A stretch of DNA of 64,000 nt from Psychrobacter sp. PG1 (GCF_014897815.1 NZ_JABUZG010000084.1:62001-126000), one strand, 5' to 3'. Positions 46,294 through 56,497 are shown, counted from the stretch's first letter. Notes: generated by a model not told the origin, from the letters alone. Numbers and translations: made by a program.

Positions 46294-49200
46294 ATGAGTA
46301 TTTACGCACAAAGACTGGCCTCTCAAATTGAGTTCATCAAGCAGTGTGCTTTGATGAAAAAAGCGCCTACTCAAGATTTTGCTAAACACAGTGATTTCAC
46401 TTGTACTGAGGAGCAATTATTAAGCTTGCCGGGTATCAACCTTAACATCACCGACGATACCTCAGAGGACGTTTGGCTTCGTTTAGAGCGATTGCGTGAA
46501 AACTCAGCACCTAAACCCAACAGCGCACTGTTAGCACATTGGTTAAAGTTTCCAGCTAAGTTTAGCGAGCAGCCTTCATTAAAAGAAAAAACATCTGTGC
46601 AATCATTCATCGATGATGGTCTTTTGTCCTCGGGCGCTACAGAGGTATTCACTCCGTTTGAAGTTGAAAATAATCATAAAAATGAATCGTTAGAAGTAGA
46701 TGAGCCATTACAGGCAGAGGTTTACTTAAAAGACTTTCCTGACAGAGCATCTCTACAAGATGAATTTAACGATTACCTCAAAAGCATTTGGCAACCTTGG
46801 CTAGAGCAAGAGAAACTCGTTCGCCAAAGCATTGCTTTGTATTCTAGCCTATTCATGCTGAATCAACAGCTTCAGGGCAATCTCGCCGATGCGCAGCTAG
46901 AGCTGGTATGGGGTGTAGGGGTTGCCCTACGAAAAAGCACGGACGACGAGAAAAATAGCAAGCAGATAAAGTACCCCCTATTGACACAATCTGTTGAAAT
47001 TACCTTAGATCAAAAAACGATGGCATTACTTATCAAGCCTACCTTATCTGCTCCCACGCTTGAAACGGAACCGTTTTCTATAGAAGAAAATCAAGGTTTG
47101 GCCAAACTATTAAAAAACAGCAAAGACTTTTATGATTCAGAAGATGTGTCATTAAGTCCTTTTTTGCCAAGTAGCTATGAGCCTATACTAAAATCAGCCG
47201 TCACTTTGCTTGACTCCTCTGGCGCTTATCAGCCAGATCATACTATTGCAGATGATCGAAAAATCCCTAAAGCGCAAAACAACCTGATTGTTACTAACAC
47301 ATGGGTCATTATGGCGCGTCCTAGAAGTAACAATATTTTTTTGCAAGACTTAAACAACTTATCCATTCAGCTAGAATCGGTCACTGATATCGATTTGCCG
47401 AGCGCCCTTAAGGCAATGCTGACAGAGCCTGCTACAGAAAACAAAGAATATATACTGCCTGCTTATCGTGGTTTGTCTATGGTGAGTGGCAGCGATAGCT
47501 ATATCGGTACGCCAGCCGAGCTATACTTCCCCAAAGCATTCAACGATGAACAAGTACAAATCATAAAGCAGTTGGATGTCCACGATGGAGTCGTCGTTCA
47601 AGGCCCACCCGGTACAGGCAAAACCCATACTATTGCCAATGTCATTTGTCATTACTTAGCACTTGGCAAGCGGGTACTGGTCACGTCGATGAAAGACCCT
47701 GCTCTAAAAGTACTGCAAGGACAACTGCCTGAATCTATTCGCCCTCTCGCCGTTAGCCTACTGACCAGTGAAAACGAAGGGTTAAAGCAGTTTGAACATA
47801 CCATCAAAAAAATATCGAGCGAAGTGTCTAGTATCAATCGCGAGGCCTACAAAAAAGACATTGTCATGTTTGACACTCAAATTGATACCATCCATGCACA
47901 GTTAGCCAGCACTGATCATAAAATTACGGCTTGGGCACGGTTAAACCTTGATGATATCACTATCGACAATGAAACGATCAAGCCCATAGATGCTGCGACT
48001 GAGGTTGCTCAAAACAGACAGCTTACCGAAAGCTTTCCCGATAAGTTGGGTATCGAAGAGACCTTTAAACCTCGATTTACTCATGCTGATATCACAGCGC
48101 TAAAAGATGCAAGAGTAAATCTCCGCAATGATTTGGGTTATCTTAATAAAAAAATTCCTGCGGTTGCAGACATGCCGCCTACCAACGCTATCAAGCAACT
48201 TCATAAGGATTTGAGCTATCTCAATGAGTCGCAAACAGCTGAGCAGCAAGGAGAACTACCAAGCTTAATAAATGACAGTACTAGTACGATAAATATTGCT
48301 CAGGAAATCACTGCCAGTACATCTCGTTTGACTGACCTGCTACAAAAGATTGTAACGGCTGGCCAGAATTGGACGACGGATATTCAGCAGCATTTAGCTA
48401 ATAAAACTAAGCAAGACATCATCGGCCACCTCACTATACTAAACGATGAAATCAAAGCCATTTTTGATGAGAGAACGATTTATTTAACCAAACCTATTGC
48501 GATGACTGATGATTTTGATAAAAATCCAGAGCTCGTTGACGCGGTTAAAAACTTATCTGAAGGCAAAAAGCCATTTGGTCTCGCTGGCATTTTTGGTAAA
48601 TCTGCTGAGAAGAAAAGCCTTGAGTCTATTACAATAGTCTCGTCAGCGCCATCAAGTACGGCAGACTGGCAGTATATATCCAGCTTTATAACGTTTAGAA
48701 AAAAATCTCAAGCGCTTATCCTTCGCTGGAATGCTTTATCAAATGAGCTGTCCTTACCGATATTTGAAGTATCGCCCAATAATCTGTCTGCGTTACATTC
48801 AGCCGTTCATCTATACGATGAAATCGTTGCTAGTCACAACTTGCAGCACAGTATCAAGCAGGCGTTAAGCACTATATTTATAGATTGGGGTGTTATCTCT
48901 ACAGCACCTTATAACAAAGATATTTTGACTGAGATTGAAAGTGTTCTTAAACAACATTTAAAGAGACATAATCTGGCTGAAAGTCTCACGTTAAAAGAGA
49001 CCTTACTCAATAACCTTGCTGACTGCAAAGGCACTATCAGTGAAAAAATGACGGCTTTTGTCACTCAAAATATTGGTGACCCGAGTTTATCTGATGATGA
49101 ATTACAAGCAGACTATCAAGAACTGCTTAATGAGCTGCAACGAGTAAATAATCTTGCAACAGACTTACAGACAGTCGCTGACGTTACCCAACTCATTGAA

Positions 49201-50931
49201 GATAACGGTGCACCGCTTTGGGCAAAGAAATTGCGTTATGAACCTCATAATAATTCTCAAGACACCTTGGCATCAGATAACTGGCAGCAGATTTGGCGAA
49301 TTGCTAGATTGACTAGCTTTATAGACAGCATCGATGGTCGCAAGGAATTGGTGCAACTGGCCAAAACTCGTGGCAATTTAGAAGTAAACTTAGTCAGACT
49401 CTATCAAGAAGCCATCACTAAAAGAGCATGGCTAAAAGTTGCAGAAAATGCGACGCCAAACGTGAGAGCCTCTTTAGAAAAATACCGCTCTGCCATTATG
49501 CGTATCGGTAAGGGAACAGGCAAAGGCGCGCATTATTATCGCCGTGAAGCGCGCGAAGCTTCTGCGGGAGCAAGTGCTGCTATTCCGTGTTGGATTATGC
49601 CGCATTATCGTATTTCTGAGTCCTTGCCAGCAGAATTCGGCAGTTTTGACTTAGTTATCATCGATGAAGCCTCTCAATCTGATTTAACAGCATTGCCAGC
49701 CATCATGAGAGCCAAGAAAGTGTTAATCGTTGGTGACGATAAGCAAGTGTCACCAGAAGGCGTAGGTCTCGATATCGAAAAAATTCGCAATCTGATGGCA
49801 CAGTATCTGAGCAATCAAGTCCCTGTTTATCGCTCACAGATGTCGCCTGACCGTTCAATCTATGATTTATTTAAAGTCGTTTTTGCAGATAGCAGTGTGA
49901 TGCTAAAAGAGCACTTTCGTAGTGTTTCGCCTATTATTGAGTTCTCAAAACGTGAGTTTTACAATCATGAGCTCATACCACTACGCAAAGCCAAACCTTC
50001 AGAACGCTTGGACCCTCCATTAATTGACGTATACGTTACTGATGGCTATCGAATTAATTACTCGGATATCAATCCTTCAGAAGTGAGATTTATCGTCGAT
50101 GAAATCAAAACAATCGTTTCTGACCCAGCTTATAAAGGTAAAAGTATCGGTGTGGTTTCATTGCTAGGTAATAAGCAAGCGCATAGCATTATGGAAGCAC
50201 TCAACAAAGAACTGGATGAGGCTCTCATGACTACTTTTGATATCGCTTGCGGTGATGCTAGAACCTTTCAAGGTAAAGAGCGCGATATCATGTTTTTGTC
50301 ATTGGTAGTGGTACCCGGAGCGGCCCATGCACAAACGAGAGATACCTTCGCACAGCGGATGAATGTCGCTGCTTCAAGAGCGCGCGATAGAATGTATTTG
50401 GTACGCAGTATTGAACTGGATGAACTAAGCCAAGCTGACCATTATCGCGCTGAACTCATCAAACACTTTCAAGCGCCATTTATGCAAGACGAAGAGCAAG
50501 TAGCTGACTTGCGTGATAAATGTGAGTCACCCTTTGAACAGGAAGTCTTTGATATTCTTGTAGAGAGAGGTTATCGAGTCACCCCACAGGTGAAAGCAGG
50601 TGCATACCGAATCGATATGGTAGTAGAAGGTGAAAATGATAATAGCCTAGCTATCGAGTGTGATGGTGACAGATATCATGGACCTGATAAATGGGACAGC
50701 GACATGCAGCTTCAGCGTATTCTTGAGCGTGCTGGCTGGAAATTTTGGCGCTGCTTTGCCTCCACTTTTGTCACCCGTAAAGATGAAGTCATTCAAGATT
50801 TATTATTAGAATTGGAAGGTTTAGAGATTTATCCAATAACTAGAGACACTTCCTATCGCAGCTCATACGTTGAGTCTAGAGTCGTCACTACGGTTGAAGA
50901 ACCCATACTCGATATTGAAGCTGAGACCTAG
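46294..50931 (+). CDS. Large SF1 (Upf1/DNA2-like) helicase with C-terminal Vsr/DUF559-like nuclease domain
   Basis: 1545 residues. An unassigned N-terminal region (1-430) comes before Walker A at about 437-446 (GPPGTGKTHTI). The helicase has a coiled-coil insertion of about 600 residues, Walker B VIIDEASQSDL near 1120, GDDKQVSPEGVG, and SF1 motifs V and VI (DARTFQGKERDIMFLSLVVV; NVAASRARDRMYLV). The last roughly 130 residues (from CESPFEQEVFDIL near 1409) hold a PD-(D/E)xK-like fold with YRIDMVVEG and IECDGDRYHG, as in Vsr/DUF559/MTES_1575 nucleases. The architecture (helicase plus Vsr-like nuclease) resembles the known single-protein defence type Hhe (DUF4011-helicase-Vsr), but no DUF4011 is visible here. 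It stands alone with its own terminator. Phage defence or DNA processing is inference. GAAGGTTTAACAA precedes the ATG. Confidence 0.85.
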   Translation: MSIYAQRLASQIEFIKQCALMKKAPTQDFAKHSDFTCTEEQLLSLPGINLNITDDTSEDVWLRLERLRENSAPKPNSALLAHWLKFPAKFSEQPSLKEKTSVQSFIDDGLLSSGATEVFTPFEVENNHKNESLEVDEPLQAEVYLKDFPDRASLQDEFNDYLKSIWQPWLEQEKLVRQSIALYSSLFMLNQQLQGNLADAQLELVWGVGVALRKSTDDEKNSKQIKYPLLTQSVEITLDQKTMALLIKPTLSAPTLETEPFSIEENQGLAKLLKNSKDFYDSEDVSLSPFLPSSYEPILKSAVTLLDSSGAYQPDHTIADDRKIPKAQNNLIVTNTWVIMARPRSNNIFLQDLNNLSIQLESVTDIDLPSALKAMLTEPATENKEYILPAYRGLSMVSGSDSYIGTPAELYFPKAFNDEQVQIIKQLDVHDGVVVQGPPGTGKTHTIANVICHYLALGKRVLVTSMKDPALKVLQGQLPESIRPLAVSLLTSENEGLKQFEHTIKKISSEVSSINREAYKKDIVMFDTQIDTIHAQLASTDHKITAWARLNLDDITIDNETIKPIDAATEVAQNRQLTESFPDKLGIEETFKPRFTHADITALKDARVNLRNDLGYLNKKIPAVADMPPTNAIKQLHKDLSYLNESQTAEQQGELPSLINDSTSTINIAQEITASTSRLTDLLQKIVTAGQNWTTDIQQHLANKTKQDIIGHLTILNDEIKAIFDERTIYLTKPIAMTDDFDKNPELVDAVKNLSEGKKPFGLAGIFGKSAEKKSLESITIVSSAPSSTADWQYISSFITFRKKSQALILRWNALSNELSLPIFEVSPNNLSALHSAVHLYDEIVASHNLQHSIKQALSTIFIDWGVISTAPYNKDILTEIESVLKQHLKRHNLAESLTLKETLLNNLADCKGTISEKMTAFVTQNIGDPSLSDDELQADYQELLNELQRVNNLATDLQTVADVTQLIEDNGAPLWAKKLRYEPHNNSQDTLASDNWQQIWRIARLTSFIDSIDGRKELVQLAKTRGNLEVNLVRLYQEAITKRAWLKVAENATPNVRASLEKYRSAIMRIGKGTGKGAHYYRREAREASAGASAAIPCWIMPHYRISESLPAEFGSFDLVIIDEASQSDLTALPAIMRAKKVLIVGDDKQVSPEGVGLDIEKIRNLMAQYLSNQVPVYRSQMSPDRSIYDLFKVVFADSSVMLKEHFRSVSPIIEFSKREFYNHELIPLRKAKPSERLDPPLIDVYVTDGYRINYSDINPSEVRFIVDEIKTIVSDPAYKGKSIGVVSLLGNKQAHSIMEALNKELDEALMTTFDIACGDARTFQGKERDIMFLSLVVVPGAAHAQTRDTFAQRMNVAASRARDRMYLVRSIELDELSQADHYRAELIKHFQAPFMQDEEQVADLRDKCESPFEQEVFDILVERGYRVTPQVKAGAYRIDMVVEGENDNSLAIECDGDRYHGPDKWDSDMQLQRILERAGWKFWRCFASTFVTRKDEVIQDLLLELEGLEIYPITRDTSYRSSYVESRVVTTVEEPILDIEAET

Positions 50932-50984
50932 ACATTTATAGCCTGCTAGATACTCAGTTCATAGCGACTATCATAATTATCTTA

Positions 50985-51021
50985 AGAAAAATCCGTCTTT
51001 TATCAAAGCACGGATTTTTCT
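50985..51021 (+). terminator. Intrinsic terminator after the helicase-nuclease gene
   Basis: Perfect 12-base arms AGAAAAATCCGT / ACGGATTTTTCT with a 13-base loop, 54 bases after the stop codon. Confidence 0.85.
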
Positions 51022-51054
51022 GTTCTTAACTATATTTGAATTTAAATAATTCCG

Positions 51055-51141
51055 ATACGAGGAAGCCGAGTGCAAGCTATACATTAGTATGGTTATCGAG
51101 GCTGACGATGTAGCTGATTTATATGAACTTGACTATACTTA
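51055..51141. repeat. Possible dispersed intergenic repeat, copy B
   Basis: The last 81 bases align ungapped at about half identity with copy A (20597-20677), ending TGACTATACT against TGACCATACT. The left end has decayed. It lies between the helicase terminator and the WG-repeat gene. Confidence 0.3.
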
Positions 51142-51152
51142 AACTTAAAGAA

Positions 51153-52109
51153 TCACCATTCACTACAAGCCACTATTTTACCTAGCTTGTTAATGCAGAC
51201 AGACGTACCATCACTTTTCTCTTCTATCTGCGCTGTACCATTATTAAAATTGAAATACGTTGCACCAAAAGAAGTAACGCTCATCCTCTGTACTTTATCG
51301 TCCGAGAACTTGAAAGGAATGACAGTTCTATTGGCACCATCTATGAAGCCCCAACGATTACCTTTACGCACGCCAGCGAGCTGCTCACTAAAAGGTCTTA
51401 TTTCATCATAAATGAAAGGGACAGCAACAGCTCCCGTCTTGGTAACAAACCCCCATTTATCATCTTTAATTACACCGAGCAGACCTTCATGAAAACCATA
51501 GTGTCCACCCAAATGACCATCCAGACCGTCGTATTGCGGGGCAACAACTTCTTTACCGTTAGTGTCTATAAGACCCCATAACTCCGTATTAAAGTCATAA
51601 ACAGGAGCCCTGTCATTGCTAAAAAAATCCATCATGGCGTAGTTATTTTCAAAACTGAGAATAACTTTATTGTTAGTATCGATGACACCATATGCACCAT
51701 CTTTTACAACGACAATTTTACCTTGATAAACAGGGTTTGCCCAAACCTCATTATATTTATTATTAGGATCTATTAAGTTGTCGTAAATAGTAGGTACGAC
51801 CAGTTTACCTTGTTCGTTGATATAGCCGACTTGATCGTTTTTTAAAACAGGAAAAAATCCATCGCTGTACAACCACGCCTCAACTTTATCAAAATCTTTG
51901 AGACTAGCTGTTACTTTACCTTTTATATTGAGTAACGCTTGTGGACGATAATCGTCATCATAAGCAACAAATAGATGCTTATTATCAGTACATTGAATAT
52001 TTCTATAGTGACTCGTCGGCGGCATACAGTCCTCAACAGCTAAAGCAGGAAAACTACTTATTGAAGCAATAATTGGGACTAATAAAGCTTTAGCTATTTG
52101 CTTATACAA
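51153..52109 (-). CDS. Exported WG-repeat protein (TTG start)
   Basis: 318 residues starting at TTG 52109 (GAGGTATTAGGTT upstream); no ATG lies before the signal peptide (about 1-25, ending PALAVE), so the TTG is favoured. Five or so WG repeats follow (VGYINEQGKLVVP, YGVIDTNNKV, WGLIDTNGKEVVAPQYD, WGFVTKTGAVAVPFIYD, WGFIDGANRTVIPF), a beta-propeller-like fold found in secreted and surface proteins. The C-terminus has two Cys that could pair. Function unknown; it sits between two helicase genes but is not obviously linked to them. Confidence 0.85.
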   Translation of the reverse strand: MYKQIAKALLVPIIASISSFPALAVEDCMPPTSHYRNIQCTDNKHLFVAYDDDYRPQALLNIKGKVTASLKDFDKVEAWLYSDGFFPVLKNDQVGYINEQGKLVVPTIYDNLIDPNNKYNEVWANPVYQGKIVVVKDGAYGVIDTNNKVILSFENNYAMMDFFSNDRAPVYDFNTELWGLIDTNGKEVVAPQYDGLDGHLGGHYGFHEGLLGVIKDDKWGFVTKTGAVAVPFIYDEIRPFSEQLAGVRKGNRWGFIDGANRTVIPFKFSDDKVQRMSVTSFGATYFNFNNGTAQIEEKSDGTSVCINKLGKIVACSEW

Positions 52110-52153
52110 AACCTAATACCTCGAAATATTATTACTGTGAATTCGATAAAACA

Positions 52154-54346
52154 CTACCACCACACTGGATCATCATTTTCCAGACTAGGATGTTTAGCTA
52201 TATCTACAGTCACTTCATCAGCAGACAGCTCAGCGATAAACCGCGATGGCTTGTCAAAATACCCTGAATAACTGGCAAAGTAATCAGGTGCCGTTAGATA
52301 CAGTCTGCTCTTGGCGCGACTACAAGCAACGTAGAATAATTTTCGTTCTTCTTCTAGCTCCTCAAAATCATCCAAAGAGCGATAGTGCGGCGTGATACCA
52401 TCGACCAATGAGTTAACAAACACCACTGGCCACTCCAGCCCTTTGGCACTGTGAATGGTCGAAATAGTCACTTTATCTGTGTCATTATCCTCTGGTTTAT
52501 CCATGGCTGCGACCGAATCATTAGGCGGATCGAGTGCCAAATTTTCTAAGAAGTTATCAAGGCTACTGTGTTCTATTGCCAAATTTTTGAGCACACGAAA
52601 GTCCTCGTTGCGCTCTCGCCAATTTTCCTCAATCGTTTTTAGGATGGGAACATAAAACGCTAAAACATGCTCGATGACTGTCTCGACGGATTCAGCCTGA
52701 TTTGCCTTAGTCAGCGTATTATATAAAGGCTCAAGCTGTGCGCTTTTTTTAGCAAACTTTGGCGTGAGTAGTGGCTCAAAGGAGTTGTCATCGGCATTAA
52801 TCGCTTGGGTCAAACGCGTCGCGGTTACTGTTCCCACGCCTTGGAATAAGGTTAAAATGCGATGCCAAGCAATCGTATCATTCGGGTTGTAGAGGACTTT
52901 AACGAATGCCAAAACGTCTTTGATATGTCGCCTTTCAATGAACTTGATACCGCCCACCACAATGAATGGAATATGACGCTCCATAAATTCTAACTGTACA
53001 TAATTGGACTGAAACGAGGTTCGGCACAGTACCGCAAAATCATTGTAATCATGATCTGACTTTAGCTCGATGATTTTGTCAGCGATATATTTTGCTTCTT
53101 TCGTCTCATTGCTTAGGCGGCTAAACACTGGCTTATCCCCACTTATCGATACGCCAGAGTACAATTTTTTTTGATAGCCTAGCGTGATTTGCGCTGACAG
53201 AGCATTGATATAATCCAAAACAGCAGGCGTACTGCGATAGTTTTGTTCGAGCTTAATCAGCTTGGCATCGGGATAGGTCTCACCGAATAACAGAATGTTT
53301 TCGTAATTGGCACCGCGAAAAGCATAAATACTTTGATTGTCATCACCAACCACCATCAGCGATACCGACTCAGATGCACCAATCAAATCTATCAGCTGCT
53401 TTTGCGGAATATTGGTATCTTGATATTCATCAACCATGATGTAGCGATATTGGTTTTGTAGCATTTGGCGAAAGGTATCATTCGTCTTTAAATGGCGCAC
53501 GACCTGACTGATAATATCGTCAAAATCGTAGAGATGATTGGCACGCTTATACTCATGAAAATCGACTGCCAATTGCTCAATAATCGGAATATGTACGGCG
53601 ATATCAGGATAACTGCTTTCGATTAAATCACGGATATGAATACGTCTATTCCGAGAGCTAGAAATGATATTTTGCAGTGTCTTTTTGCGCGGGAATGCTT
53701 GGCTCTTATTTTGCGCGGGATACTTTTTTTCTTTGTGAATTAAGTCGATGGCATCTTCGCTATCGCCCGTGTCTAAAATCGTAAATCGTGGATTTATACC
53801 GAGTAGCCCTGAATATTGGCGCAATAGCATATTGCAGAATGAGTGAAAAGTACCACTGGTGATATCGTTGAGCCGTTTATCAGTTGGCAGCTTATCCTTT
53901 ACCAAGTCTTCATCAGACTGTTTATCAAATAAGGTATTCGCAAGTAAGGTTTTGGCGCGACCTTTGATTTCATTCGCTGCTTTACGCGTAAAAGTCAGTA
54001 GCAAGATGCTTTTGGGCGTGACCCCACTCTCTAATAAATAACTGGTACGGTACGTGAGCGTTTTAGTCTTGCCAGAGCCTGCACCAGCAATGACTAGCAC
54101 CTTGCCGTCGATAGTTGTGGCTGCTAATAACTGGTCAGGATTTAGTTCACGGGCATAGTCTACTTTTAATCCTAATTCACTATTCAGCCTGTCACTTAAC
54201 AGCTCAATATTTGCAGCATTATTAGCATCGATTAAATTTGCCTCTAGCTTTTTAATTGCCTGCTCAAGTCGTGCCAGCTTGGACTTAATTTCGATGAAGT
54301 TCTGTGGATAGTTATAGCTGTGCGTGTCAAAAATCGTGGTAGTCAT
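52154..54346 (-). CDS. UvrD/Rep-type SF1A helicase
   Basis: 730 residues. N-terminal extension of about 75 residues is predicted coiled coil (KSKLARLEQAIKKLEANLID). SF1A motifs: Walker A IAGAGSGKTKTL at 87-97, DEYQDTN Walker B, QNYRST motif IV, and TISTIHSAKGLEWPVV with VACSRAKSRLYL near the end. A UvrD/Rep/PcrA-like DNA helicase for repair or replication restart; which one cannot be told without a tree, and the extension is not in E. coli UvrD or Rep. ATG at 54346 has a weak ribosome binding site. Confidence 0.9.
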   Translation of the reverse strand: MTTTIFDTHSYNYPQNFIEIKSKLARLEQAIKKLEANLIDANNAANIELLSDRLNSELGLKVDYARELNPDQLLAATTIDGKVLVIAGAGSGKTKTLTYRTSYLLESGVTPKSILLLTFTRKAANEIKGRAKTLLANTLFDKQSDEDLVKDKLPTDKRLNDITSGTFHSFCNMLLRQYSGLLGINPRFTILDTGDSEDAIDLIHKEKKYPAQNKSQAFPRKKTLQNIISSSRNRRIHIRDLIESSYPDIAVHIPIIEQLAVDFHEYKRANHLYDFDDIISQVVRHLKTNDTFRQMLQNQYRYIMVDEYQDTNIPQKQLIDLIGASESVSLMVVGDDNQSIYAFRGANYENILLFGETYPDAKLIKLEQNYRSTPAVLDYINALSAQITLGYQKKLYSGVSISGDKPVFSRLSNETKEAKYIADKIIELKSDHDYNDFAVLCRTSFQSNYVQLEFMERHIPFIVVGGIKFIERRHIKDVLAFVKVLYNPNDTIAWHRILTLFQGVGTVTATRLTQAINADDNSFEPLLTPKFAKKSAQLEPLYNTLTKANQAESVETVIEHVLAFYVPILKTIEENWRERNEDFRVLKNLAIEHSSLDNFLENLALDPPNDSVAAMDKPEDNDTDKVTISTIHSAKGLEWPVVFVNSLVDGITPHYRSLDDFEELEEERKLFYVACSRAKSRLYLTAPDYFASYSGYFDKPSRFIAELSADEVTVDIAKHPSLENDDPVWW

Positions 54347-54719
54347 TATAGGGTTTTGCCTTTCATTTTATTTTAGCGGCCTTTATCGATACGGCGCATT
54401 TATCATTTATACCTAGGGCATGTCATCAATTAGCACATTAATACAGTTAGCGTTAATAATGAGGTCTGCTCGTACAGTGTAACGAGTCGTAGGCGCTTAC
54501 CTGTTATACGCCGACAAGCCAAACTATCGTTTTATAGCACAGCTTACCATAATCGATAAAACAGCAAAATTGCCAGTCATGACCGAACGCAAAATCTCAG
54601 TATACAACACAACAACCTCACCCCTATTCAGGTAAATTTGCTACAATGTGCCCAATTTTGATTTATCATTTAACCAATCTTTATACCAACTGATTTTATT
54701 ATTATATTGAGAGAATGTT
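54347..54719. other. 373-base divergent region before ychF
   Basis: Mostly AT-rich. GAGAGAATGTT is the ychF ribosome binding site and a TACAAT at about 54642 could be a -10 box without a good -35. No coding frame or RNA gene is seen. Confidence 0.4.
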
Positions 54720-55811
54720 ATGGGTTTTAATTGCGGCATCGTCGGCCTACCAAACGTGGGTAAATCCACCTTGTTTAATGCGTTGACCAAAGCGGGTATC
54801 GCCGCTGAAAACTTTCCATTTTGCACCAAAGATCCCAACACGGGTATCGTACCAGTACCTGACCCACGCCTAAAGAAATTGGCTGATATCGTTAAGCCTG
54901 AGCGTGTATTACCAACGACGATGGAGTTTGTGGATATCGCAGGTCTAGTCGCTGGTGCTTCAAAAGGCGAAGGCATGGGCAACCAGTTCCTAGCCAACAT
55001 TCGTGAGACTGATGCGATTGCGCACGTCGTACGCTGTTTTGATGATGACAACGTCGTCCACGTTGATGGTCGCGTCAGCCCGATTGATGATATCGAAACC
55101 ATTAATACTGAATTGGCATTGGCAGATTTAGAGGCCGTTGAGCGTGCCATTCACAACCAAACCAAGAAGGCTAAAGGTGGCGACAAAGACGCGCAAGCAT
55201 TACTTGATATCTTCAAAAAAGTTGAGCCATTATTAGCAGAAGGTCAGGCAGCACGCGCCGCCAATCTGGATGCAGATGAGAAAAAACTCATCAGAAGCTA
55301 TGGTTTAATCACCCTAAAACCAACCATGTATATCGCTAACGTCAGTGAAGATGGCTTTGAAAATAACCCTTACCTTGATGCGGTACGCAACTATGCGACT
55401 GGCGAAGATTCTATCGTTATCGCTCTATGCAACCAAATCGAATCTGAAATCGCTCAGCTTGATGAAGACGACAAAAAAGACTTCCTAGCTGAGATGGATA
55501 TGGAAGAAGCTGGTCTTGATCAAGTCATTCGCGGTGGTTATGACTTGCTAGATATGCAGACTTACTTTACTGCTGGTGTTAAAGAAGTGCGCGCTTGGAC
55601 GGTTGCAGTTGGCGCAACGGCTCCGCAAGCTGCTGGCGTGATTCATACCGATTTTGAGCGCGGCTTCATTCGTGCCGAAGTCATTGCGTATGATGATTTT
55701 ATCGAATACAACGGTGAAAAAGGCGCAGCTGCCGCTGGCAAATCACGCTTAGAAGGCAAAACCTATATCGTACAAGATGGCGATATCATGCACTTTAGAT
55801 TTAACGTGTAA
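54720..55811 (+). CDS. ychF: Redox-regulated Obg-like ATPase YchF
   Basis: 363 residues, normal length. [21 protein letters not shown] (7-27; Gly-rich P-loop), [17 protein letters not shown] and a C-terminal TGS domain ([14 protein letters not shown] through [12 protein letters not shown]). It binds ribosomes and prefers ATP over GTP; it is a negative regulator of the oxidative stress response in E. coli. A terminator follows directly. No pth gene is next to it here, although this is a common neighbour elsewhere. Confidence 0.97.
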   Translation: MGFNCGIVGLPNVGKSTLFNALTKAGIAAENFPFCTKDPNTGIVPVPDPRLKKLADIVKPERVLPTTMEFVDIAGLVAGASKGEGMGNQFLANIRETDAIAHVVRCFDDDNVVHVDGRVSPIDDIETINTELALADLEAVERAIHNQTKKAKGGDKDAQALLDIFKKVEPLLAEGQAARAANLDADEKKLIRSYGLITLKPTMYIANVSEDGFENNPYLDAVRNYATGEDSIVIALCNQIESEIAQLDEDDKKDFLAEMDMEEAGLDQVIRGGYDLLDMQTYFTAGVKEVRAWTVAVGATAPQAAGVIHTDFERGFIRAEVIAYDDFIEYNGEKGAAAAGKSRLEGKTYIVQDGDIMHFRFNV

Positions 55812-55843
55812 CGTTAAGCGGTACATCCTGACTGATAGTTAAT

Positions 55844-55882
55844 AAGCCGATGTTGGAAATTCTCCATCATCGGCTTTATTTT
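55844..55882 (+). terminator. Intrinsic terminator after ychF
   Basis: Stem TAAGCCGATGTTGG / CCATCATCGGCTTT (internal mismatch, 7-base loop) and a following T-rich run. It overlaps the upstream end of the open frame of the next gene, which is one reason to start that gene at 55940. Confidence 0.8.
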
Positions 55883-55939
55883 ATCTTAACATTGTTATAT
55901 TATAACATATCTTTATTTTACTATTTGAGGACTTATACT

Positions 55940-56497
55940 GTGACTGACTATTTCTCTTTTTCTAGATTTGCCAGTGTTGCGCTTGTAGGAAGTATCATGA
56001 CAGGCTCTCTATTGGGCTGTCAGCCTAATACAGAAAGTGATACGGTAGTATCTGAAGAAGTAACGCCCGTAGACGATCACGCTGAACATGCTCATGAAGA
56101 GCACGATGCTATGGAAAAAGGTCATGAAGGACACAATCATGAAAGTCATAGCCACGAAGAAAGCGCGCACGCAGGCCACGATCATGCAGAACATGCCAGC
56201 AACAGCACACCATTCTCTTGTGAGCCTACTGCTACTATCGGCGTGTCCTACCATGATGATGCTCCATTGCAGACAGTGCACCTACTCATCGATGGTATCG
56301 AATACGATTTGACCGCTACTTCTGATAGCGACGCCAGTACTGAAAAAACCATCTATACTAGTGATATCGGATTAGATAATACCCATGGCATTATATGGCA
56401 AGTAAATGGTGACAAGGCAACGTTGCGAAATAAAACATTGGGCAGCAATGTAGCTATCGAAGAGGAAGAGGTGCTTTTTAACTGCCAGAAATCTTAG
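55940..56497 (+). CDS. Histidine-rich lipoprotein with MliC-like C-terminal domain
   Basis: 185 residues from GTG 55940, where TTGAGGACTTATACT is an excellent ribosome binding site; the frame opening at 55850 lies inside the ychF terminator. Lipobox LLGC (Cys27) with Gln+2. Residues about 44-88 carry 13 His among Asp/Glu (DHAEHAHEEHD, HNHESHSHEE, HAGHDHAEH), a likely zinc, copper or nickel binding region. The C-terminal domain (about 94-185), FSCEPTATIGVSYH through IIWQVNGDKATLRN to FNCQK, has the size, strand order and Cys-to-Cys disulfide of MliC, the lysozyme inhibitor domain. A metal-buffering lysozyme-inhibitor fusion is the inference. Confidence 0.72.
   Translation: MTDYFSFSRFASVALVGSIMTGSLLGCQPNTESDTVVSEEVTPVDDHAEHAHEEHDAMEKGHEGHNHESHSHEESAHAGHDHAEHASNSTPFSCEPTATIGVSYHDDAPLQTVHLLIDGIEYDLTATSDSDASTEKTIYTSDIGLDNTHGIIWQVNGDKATLRNKTLGSNVAIEEEEVLFNCQKS

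Noticed and set aside
55850..55939. Longer start of the His-rich lipoprotein
   Set aside because: It lies inside the ychF terminator; GTG at 55940 with GAGGACTTATACT places a normal lipoprotein signal at the N-terminus.
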